Assembly: GCA_039980135.1 (NCBI GenBank)
Contig: JBDXCV010000003.1
Location: 1,091,458 to 1,155,457, forward strand
DNA from: Alphaproteobacteria bacterium
GTDB taxonomy: Bacteria > Pseudomonadota > Alphaproteobacteria > UBA6615
Length of the DNA stretch: 64,000 nucleotides
Direction: 5' to 3'
Every line of letters starts with the position of its first letter. Position 1 is the first letter of the stretch. The translations under genes and the position numbers were made by a program. Shown piece after piece: positions 26,065 through 34,611 of this stretch. Under the pieces are notes generated by a model. That model saw nothing but the letters and a program-made list of their open reading frames with translations, ran no database searches and was not told where the DNA came from.

Positions 26065-28158
26065 ATGAGTGAAGTCGTCGGATACGACATCGAAGGGCGG
26101 ATCGCGGTCCTGACCATCGACAACCCGCCGGTCAACGCGCTGGGCCACGCCGTGCGCGAAGGCATCGTCGCCGGGGTGGAACGCGCCGTGGCCGACGACA
26201 GGGCCGACGCCATCGTGCTGATCGGCGCGGGCCGGACCTTTCCCGCCGGGGCCGACATCCGCGAGTTCGACCAGCCCGCGCGCGCGCCCCATCTGGTGGC
26301 GGTGATCGACCGGCTCGACGACATCGAAAAACCCGTCGTCGCCGCGATCCACGGCACGGCTCTGGGCGGCGGGCTCGAACTGACCCTGGGCTGCCATTTC
26401 CGTGTCGCGGCACCCACGGCAAGGCTCGGCACGCCCGAGGTCAATCTGGGCATCTTCCCGGGTGCCGCCGGGACCCAGCGTCTGCCGCGCGTGGCCGGGC
26501 TCGACCACGCGCTGGAGCTGATTGTCCTGGGCAAGCCTGTCAACGCGGCCACGGCGCACGAATACGGGATCGTCGACGAGATCGTCGAGGGCGATCTGCG
26601 GGCCGGCGCGGTCGCCTTCGCGGAAAAAGTTCTGTCCGATGGCACCCCGCGCCGGATCTCCAGCGAACCGCGCGAGGGGATCGGTGCGCCCGAGGAACAT
26701 GCCGAGACCATCGGGAAGTATCGCGACCTCGCAAACCGGCGCTTTCGCGGTCAGGATTCCCCCCATCAGGCCATCGAGAGCGTCACCGACGGGCTGCGCA
26801 TGCCCTATGACGAGGCGGTTGCGGCGGATCGTGCCCGCTTCGAGGCCTGCAAGAACAGCGGCCAGTCGGCGGCGTTGCGCTATGCCTTTTTCGCCGAGCG
26901 CGAGGCAGCGAAGATTCCCGATATCGGCAAGGACGTGGTCCCGCGCGAGATCAACACGACCGGCGTGATCGGCGCGGGCACCATGGGGCGCGGCATTGCC
27001 ATCAGCCTGGTGGATGCGGGCCTGCCCGTGACCATCGTCGAGACCGGGCAGGAAGCCCTCGACGCGGGCCTGGCCGAGATCGCGAAGCTCTACGCGGCCA
27101 TGGTCGCGCGGGGGCGGATCGATGAGGCGGCGAAAACCGAACGGCTCGGCCGGATCACCGGCGCGGTCGGCTACGATGCCCTGGCAGACGCGGATCTGGT
27201 GATCGAAGCCGCGTTCGAGGATCTGGACGTGAAGAAGGAAATCTTCGCAGCGTTGGAAAAAGCCGTGAAGCCGGGTGCCATTCTGGCCACCAACACCTCC
27301 TACATGGACATCGATGCCATCGCGGCGGCCACGTCCCGGCCCCAGGACATCATCGGCCTGCATTACTTCGTGCCGGCCAACGTCATGCGGCTGCTCGAGG
27401 TGGTCCGGGGTGCGGAGAGCGCACCCGACGCTATCGCCACCGGCATGGCGCTGGCCAAGCGCACCGGCAAGGTCGGCGTGCTCGCCGGCGTGTGCCACGG
27501 CTTCATCGCCAACCGGTCGCGTTTGCCGCTCGTGCGGGAGGCGACGTTCCTCGTCGAGGAGGGGGCGTCTCCGGCCCAGGTGGACAAGGTTCTGACCGAT
27601 CTGGGGATGCCGCTCGGCCCGCTGGCCGTCAGCGATCTGTCGGGTCTGGATGTGAGCTGGCGGATGCGCCAGTCCTTGTCCGGCGAACGCGATCCCGACG
27701 CGCGTTACATGCATCTGGCCGACCGGATGTGCGAACGCGGCCGGTTCGGAATCAAGGCCGGGCAGGGCTGGTACGCCTATGAAGACGGTGGGCGACGGCC
27801 GCAACCGGACCCGGAGGTGGAGGCCATCGCCGCTGCCGTCGCGAAGGCGCAGGGCATCGCGCGCCGGGATATCTCCGACGATGAAATCAGGGCGCGTTGT
27901 CTCTATGCGGCGATCAACGAGGGGGCCAAGATTCTCGACGAGGGCATCGCCGCCCGCGCGTCGGACATCGACGTGATGTGGCTTTACGGCTTTGCGTTCC
28001 CGCGCTGGCGCGGCGGCATCATGCACATGGCCGACGAGATCGGGCTCGGCGAAATTCTCGACCGGGTCCGGGCCTTCGAGGCCGCCCACGGCAAGCTCTG
28101 GGCCCCGTCGCCGCTACTCGAACGGCTGGTGGCGGAAGGCGGCAGCTTCACCGGTTAG
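26065..28158 (+). CDS. multifunctional enoyl-CoA hydratase / 3-hydroxyacyl-CoA dehydrogenase (copy 2)
   Basis: The 697-residue paralogue of the gene at 12808 has a crotonase domain with both Glu positions (LGGGLELTLG; LGTPEVNLGIFPGAAGTQRL), a Rossmann start at TGVIGAGTMGRGIAISLVDAG, a dehydrogenase His in GLHYFVPANVMRLLE, and two C-terminal helical domains ending near WLYGFAFPRWRGG. I chose the ATG at 26065, with CAGGGGAC upstream; the longer reading from 25999 has no such site. Its stop codon overlaps the stop of the convergent Old Yellow Enzyme gene through a shared TTAG. It is expected to act in beta-oxidation of acyl-CoAs from the neighbouring pathways. Confidence 0.92.
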   Translation: MSEVVGYDIEGRIAVLTIDNPPVNALGHAVREGIVAGVERAVADDRADAIVLIGAGRTFPAGADIREFDQPARAPHLVAVIDRLDDIEKPVVAAIHGTALGGGLELTLGCHFRVAAPTARLGTPEVNLGIFPGAAGTQRLPRVAGLDHALELIVLGKPVNAATAHEYGIVDEIVEGDLRAGAVAFAEKVLSDGTPRRISSEPREGIGAPEEHAETIGKYRDLANRRFRGQDSPHQAIESVTDGLRMPYDEAVAADRARFEACKNSGQSAALRYAFFAEREAAKIPDIGKDVVPREINTTGVIGAGTMGRGIAISLVDAGLPVTIVETGQEALDAGLAEIAKLYAAMVARGRIDEAAKTERLGRITGAVGYDALADADLVIEAAFEDLDVKKEIFAALEKAVKPGAILATNTSYMDIDAIAAATSRPQDIIGLHYFVPANVMRLLEVVRGAESAPDAIATGMALAKRTGKVGVLAGVCHGFIANRSRLPLVREATFLVEEGASPAQVDKVLTDLGMPLGPLAVSDLSGLDVSWRMRQSLSGERDPDARYMHLADRMCERGRFGIKAGQGWYAYEDGGRRPQPDPEVEAIAAAVAKAQGIARRDISDDEIRARCLYAAINEGAKILDEGIAARASDIDVMWLYGFAFPRWRGGIMHMADEIGLGEILDRVRAFEAAHGKLWAPSPLLERLVAEGGSFTG

Positions 28159-29612
28159 GTATCAGGCTCCCATTCCGGCGCGACCAGCCGCCGCTTGCCG
28201 TCTTGCGTCTTGGCGATCCCGGGTTCGTCCAGATTTTTCCGGTCCCAGAGCTGACAGGTCACCGGCACATGCTTCTGGTCCAGCGCCTCGCAGTAATTCG
28301 TGTACTCGCAGACCCGCACCGCCTTCCCGTGTCCGGAGCGCACCTTCCGGAACCAGTCGGGGTCGGCGAGGCTCTGGCGGGCGAAGCCGATGATGTCGGC
28401 CTTGTCGGCCTGAAGAATATCCTCGGCCTGCCGGAACCCGTGGATGCCGCCGGTCAGGACCACGGGCGTTTCGCACCCCGCCGCGCGCACCGCGTCGCGG
28501 ATCGCCGCCACCGGTTCCACGTTCCGCCCGAACGGCCCGCGCGCATCGGAGATATACTGCGGCATGCATTCGTAGCCGCTCGGGCCGGTATAGGGATAGG
28601 CCGCCTGGCCGACCGCCGGGCGTTTGGCGTCCTCGAACTTGCCGCCGCGGGACAGGGACAGCACGTCAAACCCGGCCCGGGCGAACGCCGCTCCGAAATA
28701 CGCCGCATCCTCGACGGTATTGCCGCCGTCGATGCAATCCTCCGACAGGAACCGCGTGCCGACCACGAAGTCGTCGCCCACGGCGGCGCGGACAGCCGCA
28801 TAGACCTCCAGCGGCAGTCGCGCGCGGTCCTCGCGCGACCCGCCGTAGCCGTCGCCCCGGTTGTTCAGGGCCGAGAGGAACGAGGCCATCGTGTAGGCAT
28901 GGGCGTAGTGCAGCTCGACCCCGTCGAACCCGGCGTCCCTCGCGCGTCGCGCGGCGTCGGCGAACAGGCCCGGCAGGACGGCGGGCAGTTCGGCGATCTG
29001 GGGCAGTTCGGTGTCCGTGACCCGTTCGCGATAGCCCTGATGCAGTGATTCCAGTTCCCGCGGCGTCAGCACATCGGCCAGTTCGTCCTCGGGCAGGCCT
29101 GCCAGATGGGCGCGGAGCTGATCCTCGGGCCAGTCGCTGGCATTGAGCGCGTCGCGGTGCCGGTCGGTGACCCCGAGGAACCGCTCGAAATACTTCGCCG
29201 GATCGGGCCGCCGCCGGACGGCGAGGAAATCGATCAGCTGGATGAAAAGCCGGGTGTGGCCGCCGCTCTCCCGGCGCACGGTCTCTGTGAGTTCTTTCAG
29301 CCCGGGAATGAACCGGTCGTTGCCGATCCGGAGCAAAGGCCCGGATGGAATATCCCGGATGCCGGTCGCCTCGACCACGATCGCGCCCGGCCGCCCGCGC
29401 GCGAACCGCCCGTACCAGTCCAGCACATTGTCGGTGACCTCGCCGTCGCCGGTCGCCCGCCAGGGCACCATGGCGGGCACCCATGTGCGGGCCTCAAGTT
29501 CGGTCTGGCCGATATCGACCGGCTGGAACAGCTTCGCGCCGGCGGCCTCGTCCGCGTCCGGCCAGGTGCCGGGGTCGGGTTCCCATCGAATACGCTCGGG
29601 CGGGCGCCACAT
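28155..29612 (-). CDS. Old Yellow Enzyme family NADH:flavin oxidoreductase
   Basis: The 485-residue TIM-barrel flavoprotein has FQPVDIGQTELEARTWVPAM at the N-terminus, the substrate-binding GFDGVELHYAHAYTMASFLS (His-x-x-His-like pair replaced by HYAHA), NNRGDGYGGSREDRARLPLE, and phosphate-binding VVLTGGIHGF with IGFARQSLADPDW. There is no C-terminal Fe-S/FAD extension as in 2,4-dienoyl-CoA reductase FadH, though a Cys-containing tail (VCEYTNYCEALDQKHVPVTCQLW) is present. It is the last gene of the SDR-MarR-OYE operon, one base after the MarR stop. Members reduce activated C=C bonds; the substrate is unknown. Confidence 0.88.
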   Translation of the reverse strand: MWRPPERIRWEPDPGTWPDADEAAGAKLFQPVDIGQTELEARTWVPAMVPWRATGDGEVTDNVLDWYGRFARGRPGAIVVEATGIRDIPSGPLLRIGNDRFIPGLKELTETVRRESGGHTRLFIQLIDFLAVRRRPDPAKYFERFLGVTDRHRDALNASDWPEDQLRAHLAGLPEDELADVLTPRELESLHQGYRERVTDTELPQIAELPAVLPGLFADAARRARDAGFDGVELHYAHAYTMASFLSALNNRGDGYGGSREDRARLPLEVYAAVRAAVGDDFVVGTRFLSEDCIDGGNTVEDAAYFGAAFARAGFDVLSLSRGGKFEDAKRPAVGQAAYPYTGPSGYECMPQYISDARGPFGRNVEPVAAIRDAVRAAGCETPVVLTGGIHGFRQAEDILQADKADIIGFARQSLADPDWFRKVRSGHGKAVRVCEYTNYCEALDQKHVPVTCQLWDRKNLDEPGIAKTQDGKRRLVAPEWEPDT

Positions 29613-29613
29613 T

Positions 29614-30114
29614 TCAGCGGTCTCCCTTGTCGGCGATCAGCGCGCCCTTCAGGCGGGCGAGATTTTCATGCAGCGCCGCGAGCTGTTTTCGGTCGACCCC
29701 CTCGAACATGCTGGCGATCCAGCCCGCATGGGCCGCGGACATCTTCGTGAAGGCGCGTTGGCCCTCGGATGTAAGTTCGATGATCTGGGCGCGCCGGTCG
29801 TTTGGGGCGGGCCGTCGGGCGACCAGATTTTCACCGACCAGCCGGTCGATGAGCGACGTGACATTGCCGTTGGTGACCATCAGGCGGCGTGACAGTTCAC
29901 CCATGGTGAGACCGGCATCTGCACGGTCGAGCTGGGCCAGCAGGTCGAACCGCGCGATGGTGATGTCGAAGTCGGCGCGCAATCGTTCGCGAACTTCGCC
30001 CTCGATCATGTTCGTGCAGGTCAGGAGCCGCAGCCAGGTTCGCAGGTCGAGCCGGTCATCCGGCGTGAGACCGGTCTCGAAATCGCCGCGGGTACTGTTC
30101 GATCCGTCCGGCAT
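29614..30114 (-). CDS. MarR family transcriptional regulator
   Basis: The 166-residue winged-helix protein has FDITIARFDLLAQLDRAD, then the recognition-helix region LTMGELSRRLMVTNGNVTSLIDRL and the wing ENLVARRPAPNDRRAQIIELT, both typical of MarR dimers. I chose the ATG at 30114, which overlaps the SDR stop (TGATG) and is therefore translationally coupled. It sits in the middle of the SDR-MarR-OYE operon, and a perfect AT-rich palindrome at 30930-30945 in front of that operon is a plausible operator. MarR proteins are usually released by phenolic or aromatic ligands. Autoregulation of the operon and of ridA is inference. Confidence 0.92.
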   Translation of the reverse strand: MPDGSNSTRGDFETGLTPDDRLDLRTWLRLLTCTNMIEGEVRERLRADFDITIARFDLLAQLDRADAGLTMGELSRRLMVTNGNVTSLIDRLVGENLVARRPAPNDRRAQIIELTSEGQRAFTKMSAAHAGWIASMFEGVDRKQLAALHENLARLKGALIADKGDR

Positions 30115-30902
30115 CAGCCGTCCTCCGCGCCGGTAATCTCGATCGCCTGGCCCGTCACGGCGTTTGCGGCGGGGCCGCACAGCGCGGCGACCATCTCGCC
30201 GACTTCTTCCGGTTGGACCAGCCGGCCGCCGGCATTGGCGCCCGCCAGTTCGTCGCGGGCTTCGGCCTCCGACCGGCCGGTCTTCGCGGCAATGTTGCGT
30301 ATGGCTTCCTGCAGCATCCCGGTATCAGTGTAGCCGGGGCAGACCGCGTTGACGTTTATGCCCTTGGCCTCGACCTCGAGCGCAAGCGCCCGGGTCAGGC
30401 CGACCACGCCATGCTTGGCCGCGCAATAGGCGGTCACGTAGGGAAAGCCTTCCAGCCCGGCGGTCGATGCGATGTTGACGATCCGCCCGTAGCCGGCCGC
30501 GATCATCGCGGGCAGGGCGGCGTGGATGCAGGCGTAGACGCTCGTCAGGTTCAGGGCCAGGGCGTCCTCCCATCGGCTGCGGTCCAGGCCTGTGAAGGGC
30601 ACACTCTCCGCGCCGCCCGCGTTGTTGACCAGGATGGATGGTGGGCCCAGCGCGGCGACAAGTTCCGCGAATGCCGCGTCCACGGCGGCCCCGTCCGTGA
30701 CGTCGAGGGTGCGGACGTGGACGGTTGCGTCATGCTGGTTGCGGAGTTCGACCGCGGTCGTCTTGAGATCGCGCTCGGTCCGCCCCAGCAGGACGAGGCC
30801 GGCGCCGCGCGCGGCGAGCGCCATCGCGACGGCGCGGCCAATCCCCCGCCCGCCGCCGGTGACAATCGCCAGTTTTCCGTCCAGTGGGGCAGGTTTGGTC
30901 AT
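30114..30902 (-). CDS. SDR family oxidoreductase (3-hydroxyacyl-CoA dehydrogenase / FabG-like)
   Basis: The 262-residue short-chain dehydrogenase has VTGGGRGIGRAVA, LVNNAGGAESVPF, IVNIASTAG with catalytic Ser, and YVTAYCAAKHGVVGLTRALA with the Tyr-x-x-x-Lys motif. NVNAVCPGYTDTGML and VTGQAIEITGAEDG complete the pattern. It is the first gene of the SDR-MarR-OYE operon, 66 bases from the divergent RidA start with the palindromic operator between them. A role in oxidation of hydroxy-intermediates upstream or downstream of the ene-reductase is inferred. Confidence 0.9.
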   Translation of the reverse strand: MTKPAPLDGKLAIVTGGGRGIGRAVAMALAARGAGLVLLGRTERDLKTTAVELRNQHDATVHVRTLDVTDGAAVDAAFAELVAALGPPSILVNNAGGAESVPFTGLDRSRWEDALALNLTSVYACIHAALPAMIAAGYGRIVNIASTAGLEGFPYVTAYCAAKHGVVGLTRALALEVEAKGINVNAVCPGYTDTGMLQEAIRNIAAKTGRSEAEARDELAGANAGGRLVQPEEVGEMVAALCGPAANAVTGQAIEITGAEDG

Positions 30903-30929
30903 CTCGGCCTTGTGCGTGTTGCCATTATT

Positions 30930-30945
30930 ATTTTATGATTAAAAT
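30930..30945. promoter_or_regulatory. AT-rich palindromic operator between SDR-MarR-OYE operon and ridA
   Basis: The perfect inverted repeat ATTTTA-TGAT-TAAAAT stands in a 25-base run of nearly pure A/T within otherwise GC-rich DNA. The arms extend one further matching base on each side. A TATGAT (30934-30939) inside it could serve as a -10 toward ridA, so a bound dimer would block it. Size and position fit a MarR-type operator for the regulator encoded in the divergent operon. Binding is inference. Confidence 0.65.
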
Positions 30946-30968
30946 ATATAGAGGTGAAACATAAAGCG

Positions 30969-31364
30969 ATGATCGAGATACTGCAACCGGAAGGCTGGGC
31001 GCGGCCCAGGGGATATTCCAACGGCATGGCCGCGTCGGGCCGTCTGGTGTTCGTGGGCGGCCAGATTGGCTGGAACCCGGAAACGGGCATGTTCGAGACA
31101 GATGATTTCGCCCCCCAGGTCGGCCAGGCGCTGGAGAATATCCGCGCGGTGCTGGCGGAGGCGGGCGCACGGCCCGAACACATCACCCGGCTCACCTGGT
31201 TCGTCACCGACAAGCGCGCCTATCTGGAAAATCCCAGGGGCGTGGGCGGTTTCTACCGGTCCGTCATGGGATCCCATTTTCCGGCCATGTCGGTGGTCGA
31301 GGTCTCGGCGCTGGTCGAGGATCGGGCGCGGGTCGAGATCGAGGCAACGGCGGTTTTGCCTTGA
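30969..31364 (+). CDS. RidA family (YjgF/YER057c/UK114) protein
   Basis: The 131-residue trimeric-fold protein contains VFVGGQIGWNPETG, QVGQALENIRAVLAEAGARPEHITRLTWFVTD, and PAMSVVEVSALVEDRARVEIEATA; the conserved Arg is within this last part. Family members deaminate reactive enamine/imine intermediates or have related hydrolytic roles. I prefer the ATG at 30969; an upstream GTG at 30954 is possible, but its ribosome-binding site would be in direct contact with it. It is divergent from the SDR-MarR-OYE operon and 94 bases before the substrate-binding protein gene, so it may be co-regulated with either. Confidence 0.85.
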   Translation: MIEILQPEGWARPRGYSNGMAASGRLVFVGGQIGWNPETGMFETDDFAPQVGQALENIRAVLAEAGARPEHITRLTWFVTDKRAYLENPRGVGGFYRSVMGSHFPAMSVVEVSALVEDRARVEIEATAVLP

Positions 31365-31458
31365 ATTTGCGGTTCAGCCGAAAGACTTACGCGTTCGGTG
31401 CTTTCCATCGGTCGGGCGATATGGTCCGATAGGGAAAATCTCTAGGGAGGAGTTGAAA

Positions 31459-32634
31459 ATGCTCAAGAAAATGCTTGGAACGGCTGCGGCCCTGACGCTT
31501 CTGGCGTCGCCGGCCGCCGCGGACATCAAGATCGGTTTCGTGACCACCCTGACGACCCCCGTGGCGGTCATCGGCAAGGACATGCGCGACGCCGTCGAAC
31601 TGGCCGTGGAACATCTCGGCGGCAAGATCGGCGACGACGATATCGAAATCGTCTATGCCGATGACGAGTTCAATTCGCAGAAGGGCAAGCAGGCCACCGA
31701 ACGCCTGGTGCTCCGCGACAATGTGGATATTGTCACGGGCTACATCTGGTCAAACGTGCTGTTGGCCTCGGCACCGGTTGTGCTCAACGCGGACAAGATT
31801 CTGATCAGCGCCAACGCCGGCCCGTCGCCGCTGGCCGGCGCGCAGTGCAACGCCAACTTCTTCAATATCGCCTGGCAGAACGACCAGACCCCGATGGCGC
31901 TCGGCGAGCTGCTCAACCAGCAGGGGGTCAAGTCGCTCTATCTGGTGGCGCCGAACTATGCCGCCGGCCAGAACATGGTTGCGGGCGTGGAACGCACCTT
32001 CAAGGGCAAGGTCGTCGGCAAGGACATGACCGTCTGGCCGTCCCAGCGGGACTGGTCGGCCGAGCTGTCCAAGGTCAAGGCGGCGAAGCCCGACGGGGTC
32101 TTCACCTTCTACCCGGGACCGGCCGGACCGGCCTTCATCAAGCAGTATCAGCAGGCCGGGCTCGAGGGCCAGGTGCCGCTCTATTCGGTCTACACGCTGG
32201 ACTCGATCAGCCTGCCGCTGTTCCAGAAGGCGGGCATGGAGACCGTGCTGGGCACCAAGATGACCCAGTTCTGGGCGCCGGATCTCGACAATGCGGCGAA
32301 CAAGAAGTTCGTCGGCGACTTCCGCAAGAAATACGGGCGTTACCCGTCCTTCTATGCCGCGCAGAGTTATGACGCGATCAACTACATCGCGTCTGCGGTC
32401 GCGGCCGTCGATGGCGACATGAACGACACGGACGGGCTGCGCGCCGCGCTCAAGAAGGCGGACTTCGATTCCGTGCGTGGCAAGTTCACGATGGGTAACA
32501 ATCATTTCCCCATCCAGAACTTCTACGAGCGCACGGTCGTCAAGGATGCCGACGGCAACTGGACGACGGCGGTCGGCAAGGCCGTCCTGACCAACCATCA
32601 GGACCCCTATGCCAGCCAGTGCAAGATGAAATAG
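31459..32634 (+). CDS. ABC transporter periplasmic substrate-binding protein (branched-chain amino acid / aromatic acid type)
   Basis: The 391-residue protein begins with a signal peptide (MLKKMLGTAAALTLLASPAAADI, A-A-A/D cleavage). The mature protein has the type I periplasmic-binding fold of the LivJ family: IKIGFVTTLTTPVAVIGKDMRDAVELAVE, VDIVTGYIWSNVLLASAPV, FNIAWQNDQTPMALGEL and SFYAAQSYDAINYIASAV. AGGGAGGAG lies six bases before the ATG. It heads a five-gene transporter cluster and is followed by a stable stem-loop (32659-32682). This branch of the LivJ family includes binding proteins for aromatic acids, which fits the nearby benzoyl-CoA genes; the ligand is not provable here. Confidence 0.92.
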   Translation: MLKKMLGTAAALTLLASPAAADIKIGFVTTLTTPVAVIGKDMRDAVELAVEHLGGKIGDDDIEIVYADDEFNSQKGKQATERLVLRDNVDIVTGYIWSNVLLASAPVVLNADKILISANAGPSPLAGAQCNANFFNIAWQNDQTPMALGELLNQQGVKSLYLVAPNYAAGQNMVAGVERTFKGKVVGKDMTVWPSQRDWSAELSKVKAAKPDGVFTFYPGPAGPAFIKQYQQAGLEGQVPLYSVYTLDSISLPLFQKAGMETVLGTKMTQFWAPDLDNAANKKFVGDFRKKYGRYPSFYAAQSYDAINYIASAVAAVDGDMNDTDGLRAALKKADFDSVRGKFTMGNNHFPIQNFYERTVVKDADGNWTTAVGKAVLTNHQDPYASQCKMK

Positions 32635-32658
32635 GCTTTCGTGAATTCGATCGTGTGG

Positions 32659-32682
32659 GCGGGGATGCGCAGGCATCCCCGC
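32659..32682 (+). other. stable mRNA stem-loop between substrate-binding protein and permease genes
   Basis: A ten-base-pair perfect stem (GCGGGGATGC with GCATCCCCGC) closes the four-base loop GCAG, without a following T-run. In binding-protein operons such structures commonly protect the upstream message and give the binding protein higher expression than the membrane parts. That role here is inferred from position. Confidence 0.6.
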
Positions 32683-32716
32683 TTGCATATCTGAAGCCAA
32701 TCACCGCCAGGGCGCG

Positions 32717-33640
32717 ATGGACTACGTCCTCCTCACCGAACAATTCCTGAACGGGTTTCAGCTCGGCATCATCCTGTTCCTGATGGCCGCCGGGCTGACC
32801 CTGGTGTTCGGCATCATGGATCTGGTGAACCTTGCCCACGGGTCGATGTTTATGATCGGCGCGTTCGTCGGCGGCACCATCACCCTGGTGACGGGGTCCT
32901 TCATCGTCGGCGTGGTGCTGATGATCCCGGCCATGCTGATCATCGGCATCATCGTCGAGATGACGACCCTGCGGACGCTCTATCCGCGCGATCACCTCGA
33001 TCATGTGCTGGCCACCTTCGGGCTAATTCTGTTCTTCAATGAGGCGACGCGCCTTGTCTGGGGGCCTGAGGGCCTCGTCGTTCCCCTGCCGGACTTCCTC
33101 GACGGCACGGTGGCGCTGGGTGCCATCACCTACCCGGTCTACCGGATCGTCATCATCGCGGTCGGCCTGCTGGTCGCGCTGGGGCTCTACATCCTCGTCT
33201 CGCGCACCCGCATCGGCATGTTGATCCGTGCCGGCGCGTCCAACCGCACCATGGCCGGGGCGCTGGGCGTCAACATCCCGCTGCTGTTCTCCATCGTCTT
33301 CGGGATCGGTGCGGTGCTCGCCGGGCTCGCGGGGCTGATCATCACGCCCATCACCGCGGCCCAGATCGGCATGGGCGAGGATGTGCTCATTCTCGCCTTC
33401 GTGGTGATCGTCATCGGCGGCATCGGCTCGATCAGGGGCGCCTTTATCGCCTCCATCGTCACCGGCGTGATCGACACCATGGGGCGGTCCTTCCTCGATG
33501 TCTTCCTGCTGTTGTTCCTGCCGGAGAACGCGGCCGAGTCCGCCGGGCCCGCCCTGTCGTCGATGATGATCTACATCCTGATGGCCGCGATCCTGTTCTT
33601 CCGGCCCCAGGGGCTGTTCCCGCCCAAGGGCGCGGGGTAG
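32717..33640 (+). CDS. branched-chain-type ABC transporter permease (LivH family)
   Basis: The 307-residue inner-membrane protein has about eight hydrophobic segments. It shows the LivH start QLGIILFLMAAGLTLVFGIMDLVNLAHGSMFMIGAF and the ATP-binding-protein-contact EAA-like loop ASNRTMAGALGVNIPLLFSIVFGIGAVLAGLAGLI. The ending GIGSIRGAFIASIVTGVIDTM and PQGLFPPKG are also typical. It lies 82 bases after the binding-protein gene and six bases before the second permease gene. Confidence 0.92.
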   Translation: MDYVLLTEQFLNGFQLGIILFLMAAGLTLVFGIMDLVNLAHGSMFMIGAFVGGTITLVTGSFIVGVVLMIPAMLIIGIIVEMTTLRTLYPRDHLDHVLATFGLILFFNEATRLVWGPEGLVVPLPDFLDGTVALGAITYPVYRIVIIAVGLLVALGLYILVSRTRIGMLIRAGASNRTMAGALGVNIPLLFSIVFGIGAVLAGLAGLIITPITAAQIGMGEDVLILAFVVIVIGGIGSIRGAFIASIVTGVIDTMGRSFLDVFLLLFLPENAAESAGPALSSMMIYILMAAILFFRPQGLFPPKGAG

Positions 33641-33645
33641 CGGCG

Positions 33646-34611
33646 ATGATGGAGCATCTCAGAAGCCCGGCGAATATCCTGACCCTCATCGTGGTCGGCC
33701 TGTGCGCGGTCGTGCCTTTCTTGGCACCCGCGCTGGGCGAGCCCTTCTACGTGATCGTCTTCGCGCGGATCATGATCTGGGCGATCGCCGCGGTCAGCCT
33801 CAACCTGATCATGGGCTATGGCGGCATGATCAGCTTCGGCCACGCGGTCTATCTGGGGATCGGCGGCTACACGATCGGCATCCTCGCCTTCCACGGCATC
33901 ACCAGCGCCTGGATCCAGTGGCCGGCGGCGATCGGCGCCTGCGCGCTCATCTCGCTGATCTTCGGCGCGATCAGCCTGCGCACCAAAGGCGTGTATTTCA
34001 TCATGATCACGCTGGCGCTGGCCCAGATGATCTTCTTCCTGTCCGTCAGCGCCGAGCGCTACGGCAGCGACGACGGGCTCAACATCCTCTCGCGCAGCGA
34101 TTTCGGCGTGAGCTTCTTCGACCTGAACGACAAGCTGACCATGTACTACACGATCTTCGCGGTCCTGCTGGCGAGCGTGTTCATCAGCTGGAAGCTCGTC
34201 CATTCCCGCTTCGGCGTGGTGATGCGGGCGGCGAAATCCAACGACACGCGGGTCCAGGCGGTCGGCGTCTCGACCTACAGATACCGGCTGATCGCCTTCG
34301 TCATCGCCGGCGTGATGTGCGGGATCGCCGGGCTGCTCCAGGCCAATTTCGAGCGGTTCGTCTCGCCCGACATGATGAACTGGCCGCGCTCGGGTGAGCT
34401 GATCTTCATGGTGGTGCTCGGCGGCATGTCCACATTGTTCGGCCCGGTCACGGGCGCGTTCGTCTTCCTCATGCTGTCGGAGATCCTGTCGACCTGGACG
34501 ATCCACTGGCACATCATCTTCGGGCCGTTCCTGGTGCTGGTCGTGCTGTTCGCGCGCGGCGGCATCCACGGGCTCCTGACGCGGCGTTCTGACAAGGGGG
34601 TCGGACCGTGA
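33646..34611 (+). CDS. branched-chain-type ABC transporter permease (LivM family)
   Basis: The 321-residue inner-membrane protein has about nine to ten hydrophobic segments. It shows the LivM signature AAVSLNLIMGYGGMISFGHAVYLGIGGYTIG, then LRTKGVYFIMITLALAQMIFF, and the coupling loop MRAAKSNDTRVQAVGVSTYRYRLIAFVIAGVM. It overlaps the first ATPase gene by GTGA. Forms the transmembrane heterodimer with the LivH-type permease. Confidence 0.92.
   Translation: MMEHLRSPANILTLIVVGLCAVVPFLAPALGEPFYVIVFARIMIWAIAAVSLNLIMGYGGMISFGHAVYLGIGGYTIGILAFHGITSAWIQWPAAIGACALISLIFGAISLRTKGVYFIMITLALAQMIFFLSVSAERYGSDDGLNILSRSDFGVSFFDLNDKLTMYYTIFAVLLASVFISWKLVHSRFGVVMRAAKSNDTRVQAVGVSTYRYRLIAFVIAGVMCGIAGLLQANFERFVSPDMMNWPRSGELIFMVVLGGMSTLFGPVTGAFVFLMLSEILSTWTIHWHIIFGPFLVLVVLFARGGIHGLLTRRSDKGVGP

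Noticed and set aside
25987-28089. Long minus-strand frame (700 codons) opposite the second multifunctional dehydrogenase
   Set aside because: It is the antisense of a conserved enzyme gene with intact catalytic motifs, and no recognisable protein features are present.
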